Of a stretch of DNA of 64,000 bases, positions 1 to 8,084 are shown piece by piece. The position numbers and the translations under genes are program-made. The first letter of the stretch is position 1, and each line of letters starts with the position of its first letter. The stretch covers positions 2,914,001 to 2,978,000 of the forward strand of contig CAVWNC010000003.1 of the NCBI GenBank assembly GCA_963756455.1. The letters are read 5' to 3'. This stretch comes from DASQPA01 sp963756455 (GTDB lineage: Bacteria; Acidobacteriota; Thermoanaerobaculia; Multivoradales; UBA5704). Under the pieces are notes generated by a model, which was not told the DNA's origin, made no database searches, and saw only the letters and a list, made by a program, of their open reading frames with translations.

Positions 1-1297
1 CCATGAGCCGGGTGAGCGCCTCGCCGATCTTCTCCTCGTCGACCTTCGACTTGGGCTCGACGGCGAAGGACATGGCCGGCTCGGGCACGCTGATCCAGTC
101 GATCTGGAGCGGCTTCTCCCTGCTCGCGAGGGTGTCGCCCGTGTGGGTCGACTTGAGCTTGGCCACCCCGCCGATGTCGCCGGCGATCAAATTCTGCACC
201 CCGGTCCCGGTCTTCCCCTGGAGCTCCAGGAGATGCCCCAGGCGCTCACTCTCCTCCGTCCGCGGGTTGTAGGCCTGGGAGTCGGACTGGAGGGTGCCGG
301 AGACGACCCGGAGGATCGAGATCTTCCCCGAGAAGGGGTCGGAGAGGGTCTTGAAGACGAGGGCGGCGAGCGGCGCCGCCGGATCGGCTGCGAGGGTGAT
401 CGCATCGCCGCCGACGTTCTTCGCCGGGAAGCCCTCGCGGTCGGCGGGGGAGGGGAGGAGGGCGATCATGGCGTCTAAGAGAGAGGCGGAGCCGATGCCG
501 TGGCCTTGGGCGCCCAGGACGACGGGGAAGAGCTGGCGGCGGGCGATCGCCCGGCGGAGGCCGGCTTCGAGGTCGGCCTGCTCGAGGCTGCCGTTCTCGA
601 AGAAACCCTCCATCAGCTTGTCGTCGGTCTCCGCCACCGCCTCGACGAGCTGGGCGCGGAGGCGGCCGGCGAGCTCCTTGACGTCGTCGGCCGAGTCCGC
701 CGGGAGGTCGGCCGGCTCGGCCTTGCCGTTGCCGTCCCGGGTGTAGCGGTAGAGCTTCCCCTGGACGAGGTCGATGATGCCGGCAAAGCCCGCCTCGCTC
801 CCCACCGGCACCTGGATCGGCAGGACGCCGCGGCCGAAGCTCTTCTGGAGACCTTCCAGGGCGCGGCTGAAGTCGGCCCGCTCGCGGTCCATCTTCGACA
901 GGTGGAGCATCACCGGCAGACCGATCTCCTCGGCGTAGCTCCACACCTTCTCCGTATTCACCTCGACCCCGGCGACGGCGTTGATGGCTAAGAGGACCGA
1001 GTCGGCGGCGCGCATCCCCTGCTTGGTCTCGGTGAAGAAGATGCCGTACCCGGGGCAGTCGATGAGGTTGACCTTGTGCTGGCGCCAGGGGGAAAAGCAG
1101 GTCGCGAGGCCGATCGAGATCTTGCGGCCGATCTCCTCGTGGTCGAAGTCGGTCAGGGTGTTGCCGTCTTCGACGCGGTTGAGGCGCGTGGTCACCCCGC
1201 TGGTATACAACAGGGCGCTCACCAGGGTGGTCTTGCCGGTGTCGTTGTGCCCTGCGACGGCGACGTTTCGGATTCGTCCGGGATTCTCCACCTGCAT
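1..1297 (-). CDS. Elongation factor G-like GTPase (FusA2 type), 3' end outside window
   Basis: I read this frame directly; it is open from the ATG at 1297 to the window edge, giving the first 432 codons of an EF-G-like translational GTPase. G1 reads AGHNDTGKTT, G3 reads DCPGYGIF and G4 reads LSKMDR, followed by an EF-G domain II (about residues 305-400). Standard EF-G has DTPGH at G3. Here the catalytic His is Tyr, as in FusA2-type EF-G paralogues, so this is probably an accessory paralogue rather than the main translocase. A strong ribosome binding site (AGGAGGAG) lies 5 nt before the ATG. The gene diverges from the kinase gene at 1488. The family assignment is sure; its cellular role is inferred. 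Confidence 0.9.
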   Translation of the reverse strand, partial: MQVENPGRIRNVAVAGHNDTGKTTLVSALLYTSGVTTRLNRVEDGNTLTDFDHEEIGRKISIGLATCFSPWRQHKVNLIDCPGYGIFFTETKQGMRAADSVLLAINAVAGVEVNTEKVWSYAEEIGLPVMLHLSKMDRERADFSRALEGLQKSFGRGVLPIQVPVGSEAGFAGIIDLVQGKLYRYTRDGNGKAEPADLPADSADDVKELAGRLRAQLVEAVAETDDKLMEGFFENGSLEQADLEAGLRRAIARRQLFPVVLGAQGHGIGSASLLDAMIALLPSPADREGFPAKNVGGDAITLAADPAAPLAALVFKTLSDPFSGKISILRVVSGTLQSDSQAYNPRTEESERLGHLLELQGKTGTGVQNLIAGDIGGVAKLKSTHTGDTLASREKPLQIDWISVPEPAMSFAVEPKSKVDEEKIGEALTRLM

Positions 1298-1328
1298 GTG
1301 GGCTCCTCCTCAGAAAAACAGGGTGGCC

Positions 1329-1334
1329 AATATA
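1329..1334 (-). promoter_or_regulatory. Extended -10 element for the EF-G-like gene
   Basis: On the minus strand the sequence reads TGGTATATT, an extended -10 (TGn-TATATT), about 32 nt upstream of the ATG at 1297. The -35 region is weak (TTTGCA at sub-optimal spacing). This is a motif-based call only. Confidence 0.4.
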
Positions 1335-1401
1335 CCACAGCGGTCGTTTGCAAACTGCCCGCTAAACAGTAGAGAGATTTGCCTTTAAGCCTTGCTAAGG
1401 T

Positions 1402-1431
1402 TTGACTCAAGAGGCCCGGGGCGCCTAGAAT
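1402..1431 (+). promoter_or_regulatory. Sigma70-type promoter for the Ser/Thr kinase gene
   Basis: TTGACT (1402-1407) and TAGAAT (1426-1431) are separated by 18 nt, a near-consensus vegetative promoter. The predicted transcript start is around 1438, leaving a leader of about 50 nt before the ATG at 1488. This promoter lies within a longer reading frame that opens at 1392, one reason to reject that upstream start. Confidence 0.6.
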
Positions 1432-1487
1432 CGCATCTCCGCCCCGACCCGCGTGAAGGTACGCCACAGACGCCTAGCGAAGCGAAG

Positions 1488-3464
1488 ATGAGCCCCGTGA
1501 GCCCGATCAAGAACCCGACCCGCCTGGGGCGCTACGAGATCCTGGACGAGTTGGGCAAGGGTGCGATGGGGATCGTGTACCTCGCGAAGGACCCGCTGAT
1601 CGGCCGCCTCGTCGCGCTCAAGACCTTCCGCGTCGGCTATTCGCTCAAGGACCAGGAGATGGAGCAGTTCCGCGCCCGCTTCATGCGCGAGGCGCAGAGC
1701 GCCGGCATCCTCTCCCATCCCAACATCGTCACCATCCACGACGTCATGGAGGAGAGCGACGACGGGATCGCCTTCATCGCCATGGAGTACGTGCGGGGGA
1801 CCAACCTGAAGGTTCTCCTGCAGCGGGAGAACGGCCTGGACCTTCCGTACGTCGCCGGCATCCTGGAGCAGATCGCCGACGGGCTCGACTACGCGCACTC
1901 CAAGGGGGTCGTCCACCGGGACGTCAAGCCGGCCAACATCATCATCACCGCCGACAACCGGGCGAAGATCACCGACTTCGGGATCGCCCGGATCGACACC
2001 TCGAACCTCACCCAGGAGGGCCAGCTCCTGGGGACGCCCAACTACATGGCCCCCGAGCAGATCTTAGGCCGCGAGGTGGACCACCGGGCCGACATCTTCT
2101 CGCTCGGCGTCGTGCTCTACGAGATGCTCACCCGCCACAAGCCGTTCCAGGGCGAGAACCTGACGGTGGTCTCCCACCGCATCATCTACGACCACTTCAC
2201 GCCGCCGCGGGACTACGTCGAGAACCTGCCGCCCGGGGTCGAGGCGATCCTCAACCGGGTCCTCGACAAGGAGCCCGGCCGGCGCTACCAGCGGGCGCGC
2301 GAGATGGCGGCCGACCTCTCCCGCCTGGTCGCCGAGCGGCGGCGGGCCTCGGAGTCGCTCAACGAGACCCTCTCGCTCACCTCGCTGGAGCTGCCTCCGC
2401 CCTCCGCGCCGGCCCTGCCGGTTCCGGCGGCCGGCACTGCGCCGGAAACGATATCGGGAACGGGAGCGGGAGCGGCAACAGGAACAGGTACGGGGCCGGG
2501 GGGCGAAACCGGATCGGGTACCGGGAGCGGGGCGGAGGTGGGCTCCGGCAGCACCGTCTCCACTTTCCCCTCGCTTCCCAACCCCCCGGTCATCGTCCCG
2601 CCGCCACCGCGCGGTGGGGGGCTGCGCCTCGTACCGCTCCTCGCCGGGCTCGCCCTGCTCCTCGTGGCGGCGGTGGCGGCCGCCTGGGCGTGGACCTACT
2701 GGCTGCACCCGGGCCGCCCGGCACCGGCCGCCGTGGCTGCGGTCGCCCAGAAAGCTCCGGCGCCCGATCCGGCCGCGATCCGCCGGCAGCAGGAAGCCGC
2801 CGCCCAGGCCGCCCTGGCGGCTCAGGCAGCGCAGGCGACCCAGGGGACCGAGCAGGCCCAGCAGCAGGTGCTGCAGCAGGAGATCGACCAGCGGCTGGGG
2901 CAGGCGCGCGACGCCCTGGCCAGCCGGCACTACGCCGACGCGGCGGCCGCCGCCACGGCGGTCCTCGGTCTCGCCCCGGGAAATCCCGAGGCGGCAGGCA
3001 TCCTCGCCGCTGTCGACAAGGCCGAGAAGCGCCGGAAGGATCGCGCGGCAGCCCGGGCGGCGGCCGTGCCGCGTCCCCTGCCGACCGAGCCCCAGACCCT
3101 GCCGCAGGCCCCGCCGCCGCCGCCGGTGGTGGCGCCGGTGGCGACCGACGCCACCCTCGATCTCAACTTCTTCACCAACCTGCCGGAAGGGGTGCTGGTC
3201 CTCTATGTCAATAACGACCAGGTGATGCGGGAGCCGTTCAAGTTCTTCACGAAGACGGGATTTCTGCGCTCTGCTCCGAGCAAGGGGAGGGTCCAGAAGA
3301 AGATCAAGGTCGCCGCGGGGACGGCCGATATCCGCATCTACGCCACCTACGGCGGCAAGCGGACGGAGGTCCAGAAACTCTCCGGCAACTTCCCCGGCGG
3401 CACCAAGCGGACCCTGAACGCCACTTTGAACGAGGACGGCTCGCTGACGGCCCGGCTGGAGTAG
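1488..3464 (+). CDS. Transmembrane Ser/Thr protein kinase (Hanks type)
   Basis: A 658-residue membrane-anchored protein kinase. The cytoplasmic kinase domain (about residues 14-285) has the glycine loop GKGAMG, the ATP lysine in VALKTF (K45), the catalytic loop HRDVKPANI, DFG and the activation-segment end GTPNYMAPEQ, so it should be active. A Gly/Thr/Ser-rich linker (about 310-365) leads to one membrane helix (about 378-406). An Ala/Gln-rich probably helical stretch and a C-terminal domain of about 110 residues follow and would lie outside the membrane as a sensor. I chose ATG 1488 because the kinase homology begins right after it and the promoter lies upstream. The signal sensed and the substrates cannot be read from sequence. 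The linker is built of short GC-rich tandem repeats. Confidence 0.9.
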   Translation: MSPVSPIKNPTRLGRYEILDELGKGAMGIVYLAKDPLIGRLVALKTFRVGYSLKDQEMEQFRARFMREAQSAGILSHPNIVTIHDVMEESDDGIAFIAMEYVRGTNLKVLLQRENGLDLPYVAGILEQIADGLDYAHSKGVVHRDVKPANIIITADNRAKITDFGIARIDTSNLTQEGQLLGTPNYMAPEQILGREVDHRADIFSLGVVLYEMLTRHKPFQGENLTVVSHRIIYDHFTPPRDYVENLPPGVEAILNRVLDKEPGRRYQRAREMAADLSRLVAERRRASESLNETLSLTSLELPPPSAPALPVPAAGTAPETISGTGAGAATGTGTGPGGETGSGTGSGAEVGSGSTVSTFPSLPNPPVIVPPPPRGGGLRLVPLLAGLALLLVAAVAAAWAWTYWLHPGRPAPAAVAAVAQKAPAPDPAAIRRQQEAAAQAALAAQAAQATQGTEQAQQQVLQQEIDQRLGQARDALASRHYADAAAAATAVLGLAPGNPEAAGILAAVDKAEKRRKDRAAARAAAVPRPLPTEPQTLPQAPPPPPVVAPVATDATLDLNFFTNLPEGVLVLYVNNDQVMREPFKFFTKTGFLRSAPSKGRVQKKIKVAAGTADIRIYATYGGKRTEVQKLSGNFPGGTKRTLNATLNEDGSLTARLE

Positions 3465-3485
3465 GGCCGCCGGGCGCGCGGCCTC

Positions 3486-4871
3486 CTAGACCGGCGCCTC
3501 GGCGGGCACCGGCTGGTCCCGCGCCCAGATCTTGACCTCTCCCAAATCCCGGAGCTGGGGCTCAAGGATCTCGGCCGGCCCTACCGCCACGATCGCCATG
3601 TGCTCGGGGTCCAGATGGCTCTGGGCCACCCGCAGCACGTCCTCGCGGGTGACCGCGGCGACCCGTTCGAGGTAGCCGTCGTAGTGGTTGTCGGGCAGTT
3701 GGTAGAGGGCGAGGATCTCCAACCGCTTGGCGAGGTCGGCGATCGTCTGCAGGGTGTAGGGGAAGACCCCGGCTAAGTAGGTGCGGGTCTCTTCGAGCTC
3801 GTCGCTCGCAACGAAGTCCTCGCGGATGCGGGTGAGCTCCTTGAGCACCTCGCGCGTCGCGGCGCCGGTCGATTCGGTGGCGACCGCCGTGCCGACCAGG
3901 AACGGCCCGGGGCCGATCCGACTCACGAAGCGGGTCGAGGCGCCGTAGGTGAAGCCGTGCCGCTCGCGGAGGTTCAAATTGATGCGGCTGGTGAACTTGC
4001 CGCCCAAGAGGGTGTTCATCACCATCAGCGGCGTGAACTCCGGATCCTTGCGCGAGATCCCCACATGACCGAGGCGGAGCTCGGTCTGCGCCGCCCCCGG
4101 ACGGTCGACGATGTGGACCATGACGCCGGGGAGGGGCGTGGGCCGGATCGCGGGCGACGGGGGAGCGGTGCGGCCCGGGTCGCCGTCCAGGATCTCCTCG
4201 ACCTCGCGGAGGATCTCCTCCGGATCGAGGTCGCCGACGGCCAAGAGCGCCGAGCCGGCGACCGTGTAGTGATCGCCGTAGAAACCGAGGATCTCGTCGC
4301 GGGTCAGGGCCGAGACGCTCGCCTCGTCGCCTAAGAGCGATTGGGCGTAGACCGTACCGCTAAAGATCTCGGCGTTCAGCCGGTCGTCCGCCTGGCTCGA
4401 CGGATCGTAGGCCCGGCGGAGGATCTCGGTCAGCCGCTGGCGGCGCAGCCGTTCGATCTCGCGCTCCGGAAAGACCGGTCCGGTCAGCACCTCGGCGAGG
4501 AGCTCCAGGCCCTGGCGGCGGTGGGAAGAGAGGAGGCCGGTGCCGAGATAGCCCTCGTCCCAGTCGGCGCCGGTCGTCAGATGCCCCCCGAGCTCCTCGA
4601 CATAGGCCGCGATCGCGAGCGCGTCCCGCTTCGCCGTCCCTTCGTCGAGGAGCGAGCCGGTCAAGGTCGAGAGTCCCGCCCGCCCCGCCGGGTCGTGCTC
4701 GGCGCCGGCCGGGACGACCAGCTCCAGGCTCACCAGGGGGACCCCGGGGAGGTGGGCGGCATAGACGGTGAGGCCGTTTTTGAGGCGCCGCTTGAGGTAC
4801 GCGGGGAAGCGGAAGGAGTGGATCTCCCCCGGGACCGGCGGCAGCTCGCGGTTGACCGGTGGACGGGTCAC
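3486..4871 (-). CDS. M16 family peptidase-like protein, non-catalytic partner
   Basis: A 461-residue M16 (pitrilysin/processing-peptidase) protein. It has two M16 halves and the conserved late motif GFTYGAS, but lacks the zinc motif HxxEH: the equivalent position reads LSTLTGSLLDEGT. It is therefore the likely non-catalytic subunit that pairs with the active M16 protein encoded just upstream, as in known two-subunit M16 proteases. The start is GTG 4871, which overlaps the upstream stop as GTGA, indicating translational coupling. The same frame is open far upstream only because it runs antisense-like through the neighbour. No signal peptide is visible, so a cytoplasmic location is likely. The substrate is unknown. 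Confidence 0.88.
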   Translation of the reverse strand: MTRPPVNRELPPVPGEIHSFRFPAYLKRRLKNGLTVYAAHLPGVPLVSLELVVPAGAEHDPAGRAGLSTLTGSLLDEGTAKRDALAIAAYVEELGGHLTTGADWDEGYLGTGLLSSHRRQGLELLAEVLTGPVFPEREIERLRRQRLTEILRRAYDPSSQADDRLNAEIFSGTVYAQSLLGDEASVSALTRDEILGFYGDHYTVAGSALLAVGDLDPEEILREVEEILDGDPGRTAPPSPAIRPTPLPGVMVHIVDRPGAAQTELRLGHVGISRKDPEFTPLMVMNTLLGGKFTSRINLNLRERHGFTYGASTRFVSRIGPGPFLVGTAVATESTGAATREVLKELTRIREDFVASDELEETRTYLAGVFPYTLQTIADLAKRLEILALYQLPDNHYDGYLERVAAVTREDVLRVAQSHLDPEHMAIVAVGPAEILEPQLRDLGEVKIWARDQPVPAEAPV

Positions 4872-6196
4872 GAGACGGAGTCTCCAGGTACCAGCGCTGG
4901 GACCGGCGTGGGAGTCGGCGCGGGAGTCGGCGCGGGGACGACGCTCACCTGCACCCGCTCGTCCGGCGTGAAGTAGGCCGCGGCGTAGTCGAGCACCTCG
5001 CGCGCCCCGAGCTGGCTGTAGCATTCGACCTCCCGTTCGAGGCCGCCCGGGTCGTCGAAATAGGTGGCGAACTGGGAGAAGAGGTCGGCCCGGGTGTCGA
5101 GCTTCTGGAGCGCGCTGTAGTAATCGGTCAGCACCTTGTTGCGCGCCCGTTCGAGGTCGGCCTCCTGGAGCGGCTCGGTGGCGATGCGGTCGAGGTGCTC
5201 GAGGATGGCGGTCGACAGGGTCTCGGGGGCGGTCCCCGGCCGGGCGGTGGCGATGATGGTGAACGTGCCCACCGCCTCCGTGGGGTCGACCCAGGAGCCG
5301 ACGTCCTGCGCGATCTGCCGGTCGTAGACCAGGTCTCTGTAGAGCAGGCTCGACTTGCCGGCCGAGAGGGCCGAGGCGAGGAGATCGGCGGCATACCAGC
5401 GGGGATCGCCGTAGGCCGGGGCGCGGAAACCGAGATAGACCCGGGGGAGCCGCACGTCGTCGGTCAGCACGTCCACCCGCTCGCCCCCCAGGGCCTCCAA
5501 GGGCGGCTGGACCTTCCCCACCGGCGGCCCGGAGGGAATGTCGCCGAAGTAGTCTTCGATCCGCAGGAGGGTCGAATCGGGGTCGAAGTCGCCGGCCACC
5601 GTGAGCACCGCGTTGTTCGGGGTGTAGTAGGTGCGGAAGAAGGCGCGCACCTCTTCGAGCGTGGCGGCGGCGATGTCGTCCATGTAGCCGATCACCGGCC
5701 AGTGGTAGGGGTGATCGGCTGGATAGAGCAACTCGTGCAGGCGCTCGCCCGCCCGGCCATAGGGCTGGTTGTCCACCCGCTGGCGGCGCTCGTTCATCAC
5801 CACGACGCGCTGGTTTTCGAGGTTCGCCGAGGTGATCGCCGGCAACAGGAACCCCATGCGGTCGGACTCCAGCCACAGCCCGAGATCGAGGTTGTGGGCG
5901 GGGAGGGTCTCGTAGTAGTTGGTGCGGTCGAACCAGGTCGAGCCGTTGGCCACCCCGCCTACCTGCTGGATGTAGCGGAAGTGCTCGTGGGTCTTGATGT
6001 GCTCGCTCCCCTGGAAGAGCATGTGCTCGAAGAGGTGGGCGAAGCCGGTGCGGCCCGGCCGCTCGTTCTTCGAGCCGACGTGGTACCAGAGGTTGACCGC
6101 CACCAGGGGGAGGCTCCGGTCGTGGTGGAAGACGATGCGGAGGCCGTTTCCGAGCTGGTGCTGGGAGTAGCTGAGGTCGGGTTTCATGGCGGACAT
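4868..6196 (-). CDS. M16 family zinc metallopeptidase (catalytic subunit)
   Basis: A 442-residue M16 peptidase. The inverted zinc motif HLFEH is at residues 54-58, close to the N-terminus as usual for the family, so this is the catalytic member of the pair with the downstream gene. ATG 6196 is used here; ATG 6187 (MKPDL) is equally possible, since neither has a clear Shine-Dalgarno. A strong promoter sits about 70 nt upstream. The C-terminal end is a short Pro/Thr/Ala repeat (PTPAPTPTPVPA-like). No signal peptide is seen. The expected activity is degradation of short peptides; the substrate cannot be inferred. Confidence 0.9.
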   Translation of the reverse strand: MSAMKPDLSYSQHQLGNGLRIVFHHDRSLPLVAVNLWYHVGSKNERPGRTGFAHLFEHMLFQGSEHIKTHEHFRYIQQVGGVANGSTWFDRTNYYETLPAHNLDLGLWLESDRMGFLLPAITSANLENQRVVVMNERRQRVDNQPYGRAGERLHELLYPADHPYHWPVIGYMDDIAAATLEEVRAFFRTYYTPNNAVLTVAGDFDPDSTLLRIEDYFGDIPSGPPVGKVQPPLEALGGERVDVLTDDVRLPRVYLGFRAPAYGDPRWYAADLLASALSAGKSSLLYRDLVYDRQIAQDVGSWVDPTEAVGTFTIIATARPGTAPETLSTAILEHLDRIATEPLQEADLERARNKVLTDYYSALQKLDTRADLFSQFATYFDDPGGLEREVECYSQLGAREVLDYAAAYFTPDERVQVSVVPAPTPAPTPTPVPALVPGDSVS

Positions 6197-6270
6197 AGAA
6201 TCGGAGACATGAGAGACATGTATAGATAAGGATGCGAAGATCGCGCCTGCAACCGAAGGGATGCCCAGCC

Positions 6271-6299
6271 ACTCTACGGACGCCTGCGACAGGTGTCAA
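6271..6299 (-). promoter_or_regulatory. Consensus promoter for the M16 operon
   Basis: The minus strand reads TTGACA (6299-6294), a 17-nt spacer and TAGAGT (6276-6271). This matches the vegetative consensus with ideal spacing and points at the M16 gene pair. The predicted leader is about 70 nt. Confidence 0.7.
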
Positions 6300-6379
6300 T
6301 CGGCAGGGGGGCGGCGGGATTCGGAGAAGCCCTGTGGGCCTCTGTTTTTTCTCTATCCGCCGCTTTTTCACCTGGGGTC

Positions 6380-6409
6380 TTGACTTTACGCTGAGTTACC
6401 GCTGATACT
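6380..6409 (+). promoter_or_regulatory. lexA promoter, probably giving a leaderless transcript
   Basis: TTGACT (6380-6385), an 18-nt spacer and GATACT (6404-6409). The lexA ATG begins at 6417, about where transcription should start, and there is no Shine-Dalgarno. An imperfect dyad, TACTTGTAGGTA (6407-6418), overlaps the start site and could be an autoregulatory LexA operator, but no known box matches it, so that part is speculative. Confidence 0.5.
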
Positions 6410-6416
6410 TGTAGGT

Positions 6417-7052
6417 ATGGAAAAAGAAAAGGCGATCTACCTGACGGAGACCCAGAAGGCCATCCTCGAATTCCTTGAGGAATACACCCGGGAGCGCGGC
6501 ATTGCTCCCACCCACAGAGAGATCTGCTCCCGCTTCGGCTACTCTTCCTACGGCACCGTCTACAAGCATCTGAAGCTCCTCCAGGAGAAGGGCTTCCTGC
6601 GCCGCGACTGGAACCAGAAGCGGGGCATCGAGCTGATCCGCGCCATTCCCGGCGGCGGCGGCGCCGGTACCGACAAGGAGTTGCCGTTCTACGGCCTGAT
6701 CGCGGCCGGCAAGCCGATCGAGGCCCTGAACGGCAACGAGCGCCTGGGGGTGCCGGCCCACCTCCTCACCGGCCGGCCGGGCGACCACTATGTTCTCCGG
6801 GTCGTCGGCGAGTCGATGGTCGAGGAGGGGATCTACGACGGCGACTACGTCATCGTCCTCCGCCGCGAGCGCGCCGAGCCGGGGGAGATGGTCGTCGCCC
6901 TGATCGGCGACGATGCCACCCTGAAGCGTTTCTACCCCGAGGGAGACACCGTTCGCCTGCAACCGGCGAACGCCGCCATGAAGCCCATCCGGGTGCCGGC
7001 CAAGGACGTCCGGGTTCAGGGTGTCGTGGTCGGGCTGATGCGGAAGTTCTAG
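6417..7052 (+). CDS. lexA: LexA repressor (SOS regulator, self-cleaving)
   Basis: A 211-residue LexA. The N-terminal winged helix (about residues 5-75) contains TETQKAILEFLEEY and PTHREICSRFGYSSYGTVYKH. A Gly-rich linker leads to an S24 peptidase domain. The scissile bond is Ala97-Gly98 in LIAAGKP. The catalytic Ser133 lies in GESMVEEGI and the general-base Lys170 in ATLKRF. All residues needed for RecA-stimulated autocleavage are present and the length is normal. It would repress DNA-damage genes. It is divergent from the M16 genes, with a promoter immediately next to the ATG. Confidence 0.95.
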   Translation: MEKEKAIYLTETQKAILEFLEEYTRERGIAPTHREICSRFGYSSYGTVYKHLKLLQEKGFLRRDWNQKRGIELIRAIPGGGGAGTDKELPFYGLIAAGKPIEALNGNERLGVPAHLLTGRPGDHYVLRVVGESMVEEGIYDGDYVIVLRRERAEPGEMVVALIGDDATLKRFYPEGDTVRLQPANAAMKPIRVPAKDVRVQGVVVGLMRKF

Positions 7053-7070
7053 GCCCTCACCCCCGGCCCG

Positions 7071-7093
7071 CCCACCCGACCTCCGAGGGTGGG
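7071..7093. terminator. Possible hairpin terminator after lexA
   Basis: CCCACCC (7071-7077) pairs with GGGTGGG (7087-7093) across a 9-nt loop, and the pairing can be extended with flanking G/C bases. There is no U-tract. It lies 19 nt after the lexA stop. Confidence 0.35.
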
Positions 7094-7194
7094 CCGGGAG
7101 CCGCACCCGGAAAAGCCCCACCGGGCTTGCCTCTTGCAGAGCACCGGCGTAGGATCGCCGCGCCGAAACTCCCGATCCAGGAGGGCTCTGTATC

Positions 7195-7962
7195 ATGCGC
7201 GTCCCGTGGACCTGTGTCCTCGTCGCCGCCCTCACCACCGCTTCCGCTCTCGCCCTGGCTTCTCCCGCCCTGGAGGAGTGGCGGGATTATGCGGGGCAGC
7301 TGGACGGCCCCCTCCCCATCCAGATGACTTTGTCGATCCGGGCGGATCGGCACATCGTCGGCTCCTATTTTTACTTGAAGCCCATGAAGGACATCCCGCT
7401 CGTGGGCGAGATGGGGGAGGACCACTCGATCGTGCTCCGCGAGTATGCCGAGCCGGGGCGGGTGACCGGGATTTTCCGCGGCAAGTTCGAGACTCGGGAG
7501 GAGGCCGGCGAGCTGCTCGCCTACGATCAGATCGTGGGTTGCTGGACGAAACCGGACGGCTCGGTCCCGCGGCTCTTCAAGCTCGCCCAGTCAAGCGACC
7601 GGCTGCGCCGGCCGGGAGAGAACCGCTACGCGGTGGCCGGCCTCGCCGACGACTCCGCGGTCGAGCGCTTCGCCCAGCGCTTCGTGGCCGCCCTGATGGC
7701 CGGGGACCGTTCGCGGGTCGCCGCGGCCATCCACCTGCCGATCATCGTCCGGATCGCCGGCTGGCCGATCAAGATCCGCCACAAGGAAGTCCTCCTCGCC
7801 CGCTTCGACTCGATCTTCTCGCCCGGCTTCCGCCATACCCTGGCGAGCGCCATCCCGCACGCCATGTTCGCGAGAAACGCCGGAGTGATGTTGGGCGAGC
7901 ACGGGGAGGTCTGGATCGGCGACCGCGACGGGTCCCTGCGGGTGGTCGCGATCAACAACTGA
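7195..7962 (+). CDS. Secreted protein of unknown function
   Basis: I do not recognise this 255-residue protein. The first about 22 residues are a signal peptide (hydrophobic VLVAALTTASALALA, cleavage near ALASPAL). The rest is a mixed soluble domain without repeats or membrane segments. The N-terminal half alternates short strands (for example QMTLSIRADRHIVGSYFY). The C-terminal half (about residues 155-255) resembles a small alpha/beta fold of NTF2/SnoaL type, judged only from pattern. An AGGAGGG site lies about 10 nt before the ATG. It stands alone between lexA and the VWFA gene, followed by a stem-loop. Confidence 0.75.
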   Translation: MRVPWTCVLVAALTTASALALASPALEEWRDYAGQLDGPLPIQMTLSIRADRHIVGSYFYLKPMKDIPLVGEMGEDHSIVLREYAEPGRVTGIFRGKFETREEAGELLAYDQIVGCWTKPDGSVPRLFKLAQSSDRLRRPGENRYAVAGLADDSAVERFAQRFVAALMAGDRSRVAAAIHLPIIVRIAGWPIKIRHKEVLLARFDSIFSPGFRHTLASAIPHAMFARNAGVMLGEHGEVWIGDRDGSLRVVAINN

Positions 7963-8024
7963 CGCTCTCTCTGTAAAGTTTCTCCCGCTTGAACCGGCGA
8001 GGGACCGGCGCGGACTTAAAATAA

Positions 8025-8044
8025 GGCGGAAAGAAATTTCCGCC
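8025..8044. terminator. Hairpin with GAAA tetraloop
   Basis: GGCGGAAA (8025-8032) and TTTCCGCC (8037-8044) form a perfect 8-bp stem closed by GAAA, a stable GNRA loop. Downstream is a short T-containing stretch (TGTTTTCCC). It probably ends the transcript of the secreted protein, but could instead lie in the leader of the VWFA gene. Confidence 0.5.
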
Positions 8045-8084
8045 AAGGGGTGTTTTCCCTTCGAACACCTACGGAGAGCCCAGC

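Noticed and set aside
1392..1487. Upstream extension of the kinase gene
   Set aside because: The kinase promoter lies inside it and kinase homology begins only after ATG 1488.
4859..6229. 456-codon plus-strand frame opposite the M16 genes
   Set aside because: It is antisense to a gene with clear M16 motifs; long antisense frames are expected at this GC content and this one shows no family motif.
6323..6354. GCCC-TGT-GGGC followed by T6 as an intrinsic terminator
   Set aside because: No plus-strand gene lies upstream of it; it falls between divergent genes and the stem is short.
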